DNA from: Fluviicoccus sp.
GTDB lineage: Bacteria; Pseudomonadota; Gammaproteobacteria; Pseudomonadales; Moraxellaceae
Reading direction: 5' to 3'
Assembly: GCF_030646115.1 (NCBI RefSeq)
Contig: NZ_JAUSMX010000008.1
Coordinates: 281,548-345,547, forward strand
Length of the DNA: 64,000 nt
Positions 18,576-27,104 of the stretch are shown here, piece by piece (position 1 is the first letter of the stretch; each line of letters begins with the position of its first letter). Under the pieces are notes generated by a model, which saw nothing but the letters and a program-made list of their open reading frames with translations, had not been told where the DNA came from and did not search any database. Made by a program: the position numbers and the translations under genes.

Positions 18576-20597
18576 ATGGATAACGTGAGCAGGGTTTTTT
18601 CTTCGTCGAATGAAGATGACCAGCTGGATTTGAAAAAGTATTGGAGCATTATCGCCCGATACAAATGGGGCATTCTGGGTCTGGTTATCGCTTTGACCAT
18701 GGCGGCTGTTTTTGTTGTTTTCTCACTTCAGCCTGTTTACAAGGCTACGGTAACCCTGTTAATCGAGCAGAAACAAAACAAGGTTGTCGGGGATATCGGT
18801 GATTGGTCTGGTACTGACATTGCATCCAAGGAATATTTGCAAACCCAGTTTGAGATTATCAAGTCGCGTGATCTTGCTGAGCGTATTGTTCGTGAGCTGA
18901 ATCTGGCGGCTCATCCGGAGTTTATGGCTGATCCTGCTGAAGAAAAAAGTTGGATTGCAGAGTATCTGGACTGGCGTAGTTTGTTGCCTGAAGGGCACAA
19001 GCAAAACCCTATTCCGACAGACGAGGAGGTGTTTAACCGTCTTGTGGATCGATTCATGCTCAAGTTGACTGTCAATCCAGTCCGGAACACCCAGTTGGTC
19101 AAAATCAGTTTTGAAGCCAGAGACCCAAAACTTACGGCATTGGTAACCAATGCAATGGCAAAAGGTTATATCACCGGCCAAATGGAAGTGAGGGTTCATT
19201 TGACGGAGCAGGCCGCTGAGTGGCTGACTTCACGTCTGGGTGTTCTCAAGGCAAATCTAGAGGCTGCCGCCAAGCGGCTGCAGGATTATCGGGAAACTAA
19301 TAGTCTGATTGAGACTGGCCAGAATGGCGGGGTTTTCGCGATCGCTGCTGGGCAAATTGACGATATCAACAAGCGGTTGGTTGAGGGCCAGTTTAAGGCA
19401 ACTGAAATAAGCAAGCGATATGGCGTTAAGCATCCCTTGTATATTCAGGCATATATGGAAGTGGCTGAGGCTGAACGCGCTTTGGCAGATGCCAAAAACA
19501 GCGCTATGGACGTCGGCAAGAAACAGTTTCGTTTGCAGGAGTTGCAGCGCGAAGTTGAAACAAACCGAGCGCTGTACGACGCTTTTTTTCAGCGTATCAA
19601 GGAGGCGAATGAAAGCTTGCAGCTTGAAACTTCGAATGCACGGGTAGTCGATAAAGCAATTACGCCTGCAATCCCTGTGAAGCCCCGTAAGGGTATGATT
19701 GTTGGCATTGTTTTTATATTAAGCGCCATTTTGGCGGTCGGCTTAGCATTCTTGCTGGATTATCTCGATGCTACATTGAAAAGTCCTGAGGATGTTGAGC
19801 AAAAGCTGGGTATATCCATGTTGGGTATGGTTCCTTTTGTTAACAAGAGGAAAGGCAGCAAGACAGCGAAAAGTCAAGGAGTCTTGTTTCTCGACCCTAA
19901 GGAGCATGGTTATGCAGAGGCAATACGTACCGTTCGAACAAGCGTGGTTTTGTCGGGTATTGATAAGCCCCATCGGATAATTCTGTTGACGTCGAGTGTG
20001 CCCAGTGAAGGCAAGACAACAACCTCATTGAATTTGGCTGTTTCATTGGCTCAGATGGAAAAAGTGCTGCTGATTGATGCTGATATGCGCCGCCCCTCAA
20101 TAGGCAAGACATTGGGAATTCCGACGAATAGTCCTGGGTTGGCTAATGTGGTATCCGGAACGGCAGAGCTTGAAGATTGCCTGATGCATCTTGAGGATGA
20201 GAATATTGATGTCCTGACAGCGGGCCTTATTCCACCAAATCCGTTGGAGCTGTTGTCATCACATCGGTTTCAGGAAGTTGTTCGTGGTCTGCTCTCTAAA
20301 TATGATCGGATCGTAATTGATAGTCCGCCAACTCTCTTGGTTAGTGATTCCTTGGTGCTTTCCAAGGTTGTAGACGCAGTTCTGTATGTTGTTCGGTCGG
20401 ATACCACCAATCATGGCACTGCGCGTGGTGGTATTTCTCGTTTGCGATCTGCAAATGCACCCCTGATTGGGGTAGTGCTTAATAAGGTCAATATGAAGCG
20501 AGCGGCCAAATACTACGGAGCATATTCGGGTTACTACAATTACGGTTATCATGCCTATGGCTATACGAACAAGGTGGGTGAAAACGAAAACTCGTAG
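18576..20597 (+). CDS. Wzc/ExoP-type polysaccharide co-polymerase with tyrosine autokinase domain
   Basis: 673 residues. A Wzz domain (N-terminal helix ~residues 29-52; coiled-coil periplasmic part; second helix ~375-395, GMIVGIVFILSAILAVGLAF) is fused to a BY-kinase: Walker A SSVPSEGKTTTSLNLA, Walker A' VLLIDADMRRP, Walker B RIVIDSPPTLL. The C-terminus is a tyrosine cluster (YYGAYSGYYNYGYHAYGY), the autophosphorylation tail. It controls chain length and export of an extracellular polysaccharide at the inner membrane. Codon choice and base composition are slightly more A/T-rich than in the flanking housekeeping genes. No cognate phosphatase, polymerase or glycosyltransferase follows. Confidence 0.93.
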   Translation: MDNVSRVFSSSNEDDQLDLKKYWSIIARYKWGILGLVIALTMAAVFVVFSLQPVYKATVTLLIEQKQNKVVGDIGDWSGTDIASKEYLQTQFEIIKSRDLAERIVRELNLAAHPEFMADPAEEKSWIAEYLDWRSLLPEGHKQNPIPTDEEVFNRLVDRFMLKLTVNPVRNTQLVKISFEARDPKLTALVTNAMAKGYITGQMEVRVHLTEQAAEWLTSRLGVLKANLEAAAKRLQDYRETNSLIETGQNGGVFAIAAGQIDDINKRLVEGQFKATEISKRYGVKHPLYIQAYMEVAEAERALADAKNSAMDVGKKQFRLQELQREVETNRALYDAFFQRIKEANESLQLETSNARVVDKAITPAIPVKPRKGMIVGIVFILSAILAVGLAFLLDYLDATLKSPEDVEQKLGISMLGMVPFVNKRKGSKTAKSQGVLFLDPKEHGYAEAIRTVRTSVVLSGIDKPHRIILLTSSVPSEGKTTTSLNLAVSLAQMEKVLLIDADMRRPSIGKTLGIPTNSPGLANVVSGTAELEDCLMHLEDENIDVLTAGLIPPNPLELLSSHRFQEVVRGLLSKYDRIVIDSPPTLLVSDSLVLSKVVDAVLYVVRSDTTNHGTARGGISRLRSANAPLIGVVLNKVNMKRAAKYYGAYSGYYNYGYHAYGYTNKVGENENS

Positions 20598-20620
20598 CGG
20601 TAGGTAGTGAGTTGCATGAG

Positions 20621-20653
20621 GGCCCCAGCTGAACGCACGGGGCCTTTTTTTTT
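20621..20653 (+). terminator. Terminator after the exopolysaccharide operon
   Basis: GGCCCC (20621-20626) pairs with GGGGCC (20639-20644) and is followed by nine T residues. Confidence 0.9.
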
Positions 20654-20673
20654 GGCAATGCCATTAACCAATA

Positions 20674-20703
20674 AAAAACCCCGAACAAGTCGGGGTTTTT
20701 TTC
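20674..20703. terminator. Bidirectional terminator
   Basis: AAAAACCCCG (20674-20683) and CGGGGTTTTT (20691-20700) form a perfect 10-bp stem, T-rich on both strands. It ends the minus-strand lipoprotein gene and backs up the previous terminator. Confidence 0.9.
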
Positions 20704-20736
20704 CTTTGCGCTAAGGCAAAGGCACTGCAGCCAGAA

Positions 20737-20991
20737 TTACTGGGCGGCAGGGGCGGCCGGAGCAGCAGCAGCAGCGTCAGCGGCCGGAGCAGCAGCAGCG
20801 TCAGCAGCCGGAGCAGCAGCAGCGTCAGCGGCCGGAGCAGCAGCTTCAGGAGCAGGAGCAGCAGCTTCGGGAGCAGGAGCAGCGGCTTCAGGAGCAGGAG
20901 CGGCTTCAGGAGCTTCTTCCTTCTTGGCGCAACCGGCAAAGGTCAGGGCAGCAGCGATAGAGGCGGCGATAGCGAGGTTCTTGAATTGCAT
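20737..20991 (-). CDS. Small Ala/Pro/Glu-repeat lipoprotein
   Basis: 84 residues. The lipobox LTFAGC at residues 16-21 follows a short hydrophobic signal (MQFKNLAIAASIAAALTFAG), so the mature protein starts at Cys21 (CAKKEEAPE). The rest is low complexity: ~3 copies of EAAAPAP then 3 copies of AADAAAAP and an Ala/Pro end. Such extended Ala-Pro tails usually span the periplasm as unstructured linkers. GAGAGAGAA precedes the ATG. The gene is monocistronic with its own terminator, and probably well expressed. Function unknown. Confidence 0.8.
   Translation of the reverse strand: MQFKNLAIAASIAAALTFAGCAKKEEAPEAAPAPEAAAPAPEAAAPAPEAAAPAADAAAAPAADAAAAPAADAAAAAPAAPAAQ
20750..20908 (-). repeat. In-frame tandem repeats inside the lipoprotein gene
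   Basis: Two tandem families, ~21-base units (EAAAPAP) and 24-base units (AADAAAAP), about three copies each. All units are multiples of three, so copy-number change would lengthen or shorten the tail without breaking the frame. Confidence 0.8.
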
Positions 20992-21045
20992 GATGGTTCT
21001 CTCTCATGGTTAAGGTAGGGAGGCTGCAACTCAGGCGCCATGATT

Positions 21046-21055
21046 GATAATTATC
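21046..21055. promoter_or_regulatory. Perfect 10-bp palindrome upstream of the lipoprotein gene
   Basis: GATAATTATC is a perfect palindrome 55 bases before the lipoprotein start, resembling part of a Fur box (GATAAT hexamers). Only one and a half hexamers are matched, so Fur control is speculative. Confidence 0.3.
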
Positions 21056-21170
21056 TTTCAGGCCCTGTATGCATGCTTCCGGTTTGCGGCGAGGAAACTT
21101 TAACACTTGAAAACAAAAAAAGCATCAATTTTGTTGGACAATTTGTGCTCAAATGAGTCGGGTATTGAAT

Positions 21171-22160
21171 TCAGGCCTTGGCTTGGAGGTCAATGGTGCG
21201 TTGAAGATCAACGAATATCGGATTTTTAAACGGTTCAGGTTGGCTCATTGCAAAATCCAGGGACTGAGTGATGGTGGCTGCTATGCGCTCCAGTGCAAGC
21301 GGAGACTCTGGCAGGCCTGCAACCCCGATCTGTAGTTGAGCCTTGACGGACTTGTCGTCACGCCAAGTATTAAAAACGGCCAGGATGTCCCGGACAATGA
21401 CTTCCGATCCGGGAATGTCGGCATCAGGTAACAGGATGATGAAGCAGTGGTGGTCATAGCGGGTAATGACATCACAACTCCTGAGGCGCTGCTCCAGCAA
21501 CCCGGCAATTTCACGCTGGCAGTAAGCTGACACGGTGCTGGTAGTTCGTAAACTGAATCGCTCTGCCAGCATCAAACGAATCAGCATAATGGTTGCTGGG
21601 TTTCGGTTTCTGTGGCGATAAGCGCTAAAGAACTTGATGGCCTCAATCAATGCTGCTTTGTTGGATAGTCCTGTCAATGCGTCGGCGGCGGGAACGTGTG
21701 GAAGCATCTCATAGCGGCTTTTGCTAACACGATTTACAGCCAGATAAACCAATATCCAGGGAGCGGCATGAACCACAAGTCCGGGAGAAGCGGCAATTAA
21801 AGGCAATATAACAGCAACAAGTATGGCGCCAGCGCGCATGAGTCCTTGACCTGCCCTGACATCAACCAACGCGGGAATTCCCAGGGCAAAAAGGCAATGC
21901 AGTAGCAAAGGGGTGGGGGTGGGCGCCAACAGGATGCAGGAGCAGGCAGCGATTGCATCCAAAATAACGGGTAATGCGCCGTTGTCAGTGTGTTGCTGAC
22001 GCAAGGACCGGGCAAGGGCCAAGAGCAACAGGCAGACATAACCGATCAGGGCTGCTTTAACAGACATTGTCAGTGAGGGCAATTGCGTTGCGGCGACAAG
22101 AGCGAACAATACGCGGATACCGGTAAGGGGAAGCCGGGTGATAAGGCGCGAAAAGCTCAT
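21171..22160 (-). CDS. Membrane protein with degenerate GGDEF domain
   Basis: 329 residues from ATG 22160. About five or six hydrophobic helices occupy residues 5-150, then a GGDEF-like domain begins with the recognisable DALTGLSNKAALIEAI. At the signature loop the sequence is ITRYDHHCFIILLPD, so the GG(D/E)EF motif is lost and the allosteric RxxD site is not evident. Family knowledge says such proteins do not make c-di-GMP; it may be a GTP or c-di-GMP sensor, or a relic. It is divergent from the TRAP transporter operon and may share its promoter region. Confidence 0.75.
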   Translation of the reverse strand: MSFSRLITRLPLTGIRVLFALVAATQLPSLTMSVKAALIGYVCLLLLALARSLRQQHTDNGALPVILDAIAACSCILLAPTPTPLLLHCLFALGIPALVDVRAGQGLMRAGAILVAVILPLIAASPGLVVHAAPWILVYLAVNRVSKSRYEMLPHVPAADALTGLSNKAALIEAIKFFSAYRHRNRNPATIMLIRLMLAERFSLRTTSTVSAYCQREIAGLLEQRLRSCDVITRYDHHCFIILLPDADIPGSEVIVRDILAVFNTWRDDKSVKAQLQIGVAGLPESPLALERIAATITQSLDFAMSQPEPFKNPIFVDLQRTIDLQAKA

Positions 22161-22271
22161 GTTGTATTTCCACAATTAAACAGCGGGCGTGCCGCTAAAA
22201 CATCCATGGTCGTAGAGGAAGGCTGTCTGCTAGAATGCAGCAATTATACGCATAACCATCCGGCATAAAGC

Positions 22272-23147
22272 ATGAAATACAATCGTCTCCGGTCGGGCTT
22301 TTTTGGGTGGGGTATCATGGCGCTGGCAGGCATGGTGCTTACCGGCTGTGCCTCTGTCGTGGAAAGCAAGCTGTCCGGATTTTCTGCCAATTTCGCTGCT
22401 GCAATCAAGGGTAATGATGATCCCAAGATTGTGGAGCAAGGGATGCCCTCCTATTTGTTGCTCATGGATGCGCTGATCAGGAATAATCCCGGGCAGGCGT
22501 CCGTGCTGGCGGCGGCAGCCTCGTTGAACTCTGCCTATGCCGGTAGCTTTGTCCCGGAGCCCTCCCGTGCGGCCTTCATGAATGAAAAGGCAATGCGGTA
22601 TGCTTTTCAGGCTTTGTGCTTGCGGGAAAAGCGGCTGTGTGACCCCAGGTCTTTGCCTGTAGATAAGCTTAAGGAGGCAACGGAAGGGTTTGGCAAAAAA
22701 GACGCCGGTCTGCTCTATGCCGCCGCAAGTGCCTGGGCGGGTTGGATTCAATCCCATGGCGAAGATTGGGGTGCGATTGCCGATCTGGCCAGAGTCGAGG
22801 CATTGCTGCAGCGGGTGATTGCGCTGGATGATGGCTATGAACAAGGGATGCCTCATCTTTATCTAGGGGTGCTGGCGACGGTGCTGACTCCGGCATTGGG
22901 TGGCAGGCCGGAAGAAGGCAAGCGTGAGTTTGAAAAAGCATTGGCGCTTTCCGGCGGCAGGAACCTGATGGCCAAAGTGTATTTCGCCCGGCAGTATGCC
23001 CGCGGGGTGTTTGATCGTGAATTGCATGATCGGTTGTTGCAGGAAGTGCTGGCGACCGATCCTCATGCCGGTGATTTTACGTTGAGTAACATGCTGGCGC
23101 TACGCGAAGCCGCGCTGCTGCTCAAATCAGCGGATGATTATTTTTAG
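22272..23147 (+). CDS. tatT: TRAP-associated TatT-family lipoprotein
   Basis: 291 residues. Signal peptide with lipobox VLTGC (Cys26), then a helical TPR-like body: QALCLREKRLC, DAGLLYAAASAWAGWIQS, LPLYLG-type helices ending ALREAALLLKSADDYF. This matches the TatT component family, periplasmic TPR lipoproteins that trimerise and bind the TRAP solute-binding protein (described for Treponema Tp0956-Tp0957). The substrate-binding protein follows 48 bases later, then the two membrane subunits. Probably first gene of a four-gene operon. Confidence 0.85.
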   Translation: MKYNRLRSGFFGWGIMALAGMVLTGCASVVESKLSGFSANFAAAIKGNDDPKIVEQGMPSYLLLMDALIRNNPGQASVLAAAASLNSAYAGSFVPEPSRAAFMNEKAMRYAFQALCLREKRLCDPRSLPVDKLKEATEGFGKKDAGLLYAAASAWAGWIQSHGEDWGAIADLARVEALLQRVIALDDGYEQGMPHLYLGVLATVLTPALGGRPEEGKREFEKALALSGGRNLMAKVYFARQYARGVFDRELHDRLLQEVLATDPHAGDFTLSNMLALREAALLLKSADDYF

Positions 23148-23195
23148 CCTGCCCGGGACTTGCCGCGCAGTTAAGTGCTTTTCTGGAGAGTATTG

Positions 23196-24194
23196 ATGAT
23201 CCGCTTTGTGCTGGTTGCTTGCCTGGGGTTGTTTGTGTCAACGGCCGATGCCATGACGCTTAAGATTGCAACGCTGTCTCCGGATGGTTCGGCGTGGATG
23301 ACACGTATGCGCAGTGGCGGCGCAGAGATTGAGAAGCGGACTCAGGGCCGGGTGAACTTCAAGTTCTATACCGGTGGAACCATGGGCAACGACAAGGCGG
23401 TGCTGAGCAAGATCAAGATCGGGCAATTGCATGGCGGAGCAGTCACCATAGGCAGCTTGGCGGACTTTAATAAGGATGTGCAGGTTTATTCCATGCCGTT
23501 GAAGTTCAAAAACAATGCTGAAGTTGACTATGTTCGCAGCAAGATGGACGCGGCGCTTTCGCGCTCACTGGAGCAGGGGGGCATGATCAATTTCGGTTTT
23601 GCCGAGGCTGGTTTTGCCTATGCGATGACCAAGGCCGCGCCTGTTTCGTCAGTGGCCCAGCTGCGCAAGCAAAAAGTTTGGATCCCTGATAACGACGCCC
23701 AATCGGCGGAGGCGCTCAAGGCTTTTCAGGTAGCTCCCATTCCGTTGTCGCTGGCGGATGTGCTGCCGGGCTTGCAGACCGGCATTATCGATACGGTGGC
23801 CTCATCGCCTATCGGGGCATTAGCCCTGCAATGGCATACCCAGGTCAAGTATGTGACCGAACTGCCGTTGAGCTACATCGCCGGCGTTCTGGCCATTGAC
23901 CAGAAAGCATTTGGCCGTATTGATGCTCCCGATCAGGTCGTGGTGCGTGAGGTCATGACCCGTGTTTTTCGGGAAATCGATCAACAGAACCGGCTGGACA
24001 ATCTGGCGGCCTGGAATGCGCTGCTGAAGCAGGGGGTCAAGCCAGTCAAACCCAATGCTCAGGAAGTGGCTGAGTGGGAGCGGGATGGTCAATTGGCGGG
24101 AGAGCGCATCGTCAAGGCGGGGATTGTTTCGCCAGCCATTATGCAGTTGCTGGAAGAAAACCTGAAGACCTTCAGGGGCGGTCGCAAGATATGA
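23196..24194 (+). CDS. TRAP transporter solute-binding protein (DctP/TatP family)
   Basis: 332 residues from ATG 23196 with GGAGAG upstream. Signal peptide MIRFVLVACLGLFVSTADA, then the family start LKIATLSPDGSAWMTRMRSG and YTGGTMGNDKAVLSKIKIGQ. In most DctP proteins an Arg in a K-I-R motif at the next strand clamps the substrate carboxylate; here the strand reads QKVWIPDNDAQS, with Trp in that place. This loss agrees with TatT-linked binding proteins, thought to carry less polar ligands. The stop overlaps the dctQ-like start (ATGA). Confidence 0.9.
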   Translation: MIRFVLVACLGLFVSTADAMTLKIATLSPDGSAWMTRMRSGGAEIEKRTQGRVNFKFYTGGTMGNDKAVLSKIKIGQLHGGAVTIGSLADFNKDVQVYSMPLKFKNNAEVDYVRSKMDAALSRSLEQGGMINFGFAEAGFAYAMTKAAPVSSVAQLRKQKVWIPDNDAQSAEALKAFQVAPIPLSLADVLPGLQTGIIDTVASSPIGALALQWHTQVKYVTELPLSYIAGVLAIDQKAFGRIDAPDQVVVREVMTRVFREIDQQNRLDNLAAWNALLKQGVKPVKPNAQEVAEWERDGQLAGERIVKAGIVSPAIMQLLEENLKTFRGGRKI

Positions 24195-24682
24195 TCGTGC
24201 GGCGGATGCTGGCAATAGTCCACTGGCTGGAGGATGCATTGCTGGCCAGCCTGCTGGCGCTGATGATTTTCCTGGCGGTGACCCAGATTGTTTTGCGGAA
24301 CGGCTTTGACAGCGGGATACTGTGGGCGGACTCGTTATTACGGGTATTGGTTTTATGGATTGCCTTGATTGGCGCCATTGTCGCCAGTCGTGATCGTCAG
24401 CATCTTAGCGTGGATGTTGTAACCCGCTTTTTGGCTCCTTCGGCTAAACGCGGAGTATCGGTCGTGACCTCGCTGTTCACCGCAGGCATCTGTTTGTTGG
24501 TGAGTTGGTATTCACTGGAATTCGTGCTGATGGAATATGAGTCAGCCACGATGGCTTTCGCCGGAGTGCCTTCATGGGCTTGTGAGTCAGTGATGCCTGT
24601 TGCCTTCCTCCTGATTGCGTGTCGGTACCTGCTGCATACGGTTCAGGCGGCGCTGGGGATTGAGCAGGAGGCAGGGCAATGA
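24191..24682 (+). CDS. dctQ: TRAP transporter small permease (DctQ family)
   Basis: 163 residues with four hydrophobic helices, as expected for DctQ: residues ~15-35, 45-65, 90-110 and 135-155. The conserved loop between helices 2 and 3 contains VASRDRQHLSVDVV. It forms the membrane complex with the large subunit. Four-base overlaps on both sides (ATGA) couple it to the binding-protein and large-permease genes. Confidence 0.92.
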   Translation: MIVRRMLAIVHWLEDALLASLLALMIFLAVTQIVLRNGFDSGILWADSLLRVLVLWIALIGAIVASRDRQHLSVDVVTRFLAPSAKRGVSVVTSLFTAGICLLVSWYSLEFVLMEYESATMAFAGVPSWACESVMPVAFLLIACRYLLHTVQAALGIEQEAGQ

Positions 24683-25956
24683 CGTTGATGCTTGCTTGCT
24701 TGCTTGTTTTGCTTGCCCTCTTGGGGGCTCCGTTATTTTCCGTGCTTGCCGGGGCGGCCATGCTGGGTTTCTGGCAGACCGAAACGCCTTTGGCGGTGAT
24801 GGGGGTGGAAATCTACCGGGTGGTGGATACCCCGATCCTGCTGGCGCTGCCTTTGTTTACCTACGCTGGTTATATTCTTGGCGAGGGGCACACGTCGCAA
24901 CGCCTGGTGCGGTTGACGCGCTCGGTGTTGGGTTGGTTGCCGGGAGGGTTGGCAATCGTGGCCTTCACTACCTGTGCGTTTTTTACGGCATTTACCGGAG
25001 CCAGCGGCGCAACGATTGTGGCTCTGGGTGCACTTTTGTATCCGGCGTTGCGGCAAGCGGGTTATACCGAAAAGTATTCACTGGGGTTGGTTACCACCTC
25101 GGGGTCGTTGGGCTTGCTGTTGCCGCCCTCGTTGCCGCTGATTTTATATGCGGTGATTGCGCAGCAGCTTCCTCAAGGCAGCGGAGTTACGATTGATGCT
25201 GTTTTCAAGGCGGGGTTGTTGCCTGCGTTGCTGATGATTGTCCTGTTGAGCTTGTTTGGATACTGGACTTCACGCAAAAATCCGGTGCCGTTACAGGAGT
25301 TCTGCTGGAAAGAATTTCGCGCGGCAATGGCTGAAGCCAAATGGGAACTGCCGCTGCCGTTTTTTGTATTGGGTGGGATTTATGGTGGCTTTTTTGCGGT
25401 ATCTGAAGCGGCTGCAGTGACTGCTTTGTATGTGACGGTGGTGAGTGTCCTGGTTTATCGGGAAATCCGACCGGCCCGGCTGTTGGGACTGATGCGGGAT
25501 GCCATGGTCATGGTTGGGGGAATCCTGATGATTCTCGCGGTAGCGATGGCGTTCACGAATTGGCTGGTTGATGCTGAAATCCCAACCCGTCTCTTTGAGT
25601 TTGTCCGGGCGCACATTGACAGCAAATGGACCTTCCTGTTGTTGCTTAACGTTTTCCTGCTGGTTCTGGGTTGTTTTCTGGATATCTTCTCAGCACTGGT
25701 GATCATGGTGCCGCTGCTGCTGCCAATGGCTCATGGCTACGGTGTTCACCCGGTGCATTTGGGTATTATCTTTCTGGCGAACATGGAGATTGGTTATTGC
25801 ACTCCGCCGGTCGGCATGAATCTGATCATTGCCGGTTATCGGTTCAAGAAGTCTATGGTGGAACTTGCTGCCGCAACCCTGCCATTTTTGGCGGTGCTGC
25901 TGGTCGCGGTGTTGATCATTACGTATGTCCCGGCTTTGAGTCTGGCTTTTTTATAG
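24679..25956 (+). CDS. dctM: TRAP transporter large permease (DctM family)
   Basis: 425 residues, the normal DctM length, with about twelve hydrophobic segments. Signature stretches are FTAFTGASGATIVALGALLYPAL, GLVTTSGSLGLLLPPSLPLI and a C-terminal NMEIGYCTPPVGMNLIIAGYRF. It forms the sodium-coupled, elevator-type transport unit. Its last 38 bases overlap the end of the convergent gene at 25919. Confidence 0.94.
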   Translation: MTLMLACLLVLLALLGAPLFSVLAGAAMLGFWQTETPLAVMGVEIYRVVDTPILLALPLFTYAGYILGEGHTSQRLVRLTRSVLGWLPGGLAIVAFTTCAFFTAFTGASGATIVALGALLYPALRQAGYTEKYSLGLVTTSGSLGLLLPPSLPLILYAVIAQQLPQGSGVTIDAVFKAGLLPALLMIVLLSLFGYWTSRKNPVPLQEFCWKEFRAAMAEAKWELPLPFFVLGGIYGGFFAVSEAAAVTALYVTVVSVLVYREIRPARLLGLMRDAMVMVGGILMILAVAMAFTNWLVDAEIPTRLFEFVRAHIDSKWTFLLLLNVFLLVLGCFLDIFSALVIMVPLLLPMAHGYGVHPVHLGIIFLANMEIGYCTPPVGMNLIIAGYRFKKSMVELAAATLPFLAVLLVAVLIITYVPALSLAFL

Positions 25957-26719
25957 CAAAACGGCAGAATTTAGCATTGCGAGCGTTGTCGCGAGAAAGG
26001 AGTGGGCATATCTCAGCCTTGCGCTCGTATGCGACGATCAGGTTCCAGATGCCGACAGAGTTGCGAATGTTCATTTTGTTGTCAAGCTGCCAGCGTTGCG
26101 ACTGCTCAATGACGTCTGTAACGGTCTTTCGGGCTTCCGGGGCGAGATGGGGCCATGACCACATGCCTAGATCAACTGTTTCATACATGATGTTGGGTTT
26201 CCAGGGGCCATAGCGGTGTGAGTTCTGAAGGGCCAATGTCAATTCTTGGTCGTATACACCAGACATGATCTTGGCTCTTGCAAGCCGCAAGTGATAGTCC
26301 GGGTAGGTCGGGCGAAGCTTGATGGCTTGGCGGTAGGCATCAAATATCTCCTCGTTTTGTGGTTCTTTGCCGGTTTTTCTAGCCCGGTTCTTGAGGTTCC
26401 AATACAGGGCATCTCCTAGCGTCTGATAAAATCCGGCGTTCTGAGGGCTCGTCCGCACTGCCTTCCTGGCGTAGCTCTGGGCGGTCGCCAAATCGGTGGC
26501 GGTAGGGATAAACTCGATGTTCTGGAGGCTTGACTGCTGGGTTTGGTGCTCCCAAGCCTCAATGAATGCGCGTGCCTTGAAGTCGGCAATGCCGGCCATC
26601 ATATTGCCTGCTGACCAGAAAATGTACGGTATGCAAGCGAGAGCCAGAAGCACCGCCGCGATATGGTGTGTTGATGCAAAGGCGGATGTGGAGAGTTTTG
26701 GCATGCTGGCGGGCATCAT
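25919..26719 (-). CDS. VpsP-like / TPR membrane protein
   Basis: 266 residues from ATG 26719; ATG 26704 is equally possible and the frame stays open further upstream. One hydrophobic helix near the N-terminus (IAAVLLALACIPYIFW) precedes TPR-like helices: TAQSYARKAVRTSPQNAGFYQTLGDALYW, then IFDAYRQAIKLRPTYPDYH with ALQNSHRYGPWKPN. The order of the repeats and the G-P-W-x-P loop resemble the VpsP family of polysaccharide-biosynthesis proteins; that name is tentative. It ends inside the 3' end of dctM (convergent overlap) and starts opposite rpsP. If it is VpsP-like, it is separated from the exopolysaccharide genes at 16.7-20.6 kb. Confidence 0.5.
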   Translation of the reverse strand: MMPASMPKLSTSAFASTHHIAAVLLALACIPYIFWSAGNMMAGIADFKARAFIEAWEHQTQQSSLQNIEFIPTATDLATAQSYARKAVRTSPQNAGFYQTLGDALYWNLKNRARKTGKEPQNEEIFDAYRQAIKLRPTYPDYHLRLARAKIMSGVYDQELTLALQNSHRYGPWKPNIMYETVDLGMWSWPHLAPEARKTVTDVIEQSQRWQLDNKMNIRNSVGIWNLIVAYERKAEICPLLSRDNARNAKFCRFAIKKPDSKPGHT

Positions 26720-26775
26720 GAGGGCCGTTATGGCGGGTATATAGCATACTTCTGCATCTTTTGTTAATCGGTATC

Positions 26776-26804
26776 TTTCATCGGCAGTGTTTTTGCCGTA
26801 GAAT
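26776..26804 (+). promoter_or_regulatory. Candidate promoter of the rpsP operon
   Basis: TTTCAT (26776-26781), 17 bases, TAGAAT (26799-26804), with ~45 bases of leader before the rpsP ATG. Confidence 0.45.
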
Positions 26805-26855
26805 AATCGCCCTTTACGGCTGTTAGTCGGCCTAACCATTCTGGTGGATAAAGTT

Positions 26856-27098
26856 ATGGTAGTTATTCGTTTGGCTCGTGGCGGCGCTAAGAAGCGTCCC
26901 TTCTATCAGGTTGTTGTGACGGACAGCCGCAGCGCCCGTGACGGCCGTTTCATTGAGCGCGTCGGCTTCTTCAATCCGGTGGCCCGCGGCAATGCCGAGC
27001 GCCTGCGCATTGATGCAGATCGTTATCAATACTGGATCAGCCAGGGTGCACAGCCTTCCGAGCGCGTGGCTCAGTTGGCCAAGACGACTGCAGTCTGA
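26856..27098 (+). CDS. rpsP: 30S ribosomal protein S16
   Basis: 80 residues from ATG 26856 ([20 protein letters not shown]), preceded by GGTGGA. The sequence [20 protein letters not shown] is diagnostic for S16. First gene of the conserved rpsP-rimM-trmD-rplS operon. Confidence 0.98.
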   Translation: MVVIRLARGGAKKRPFYQVVVTDSRSARDGRFIERVGFFNPVARGNAERLRIDADRYQYWISQGAQPSERVAQLAKTTAV

Positions 27099-27104
27099 TA
27101 GCGC

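Noticed and set aside
20750..20908. CRISPR-like array
   Set aside because: The repeats are short, contiguous and in frame with a lipoprotein gene; there are no spacers.
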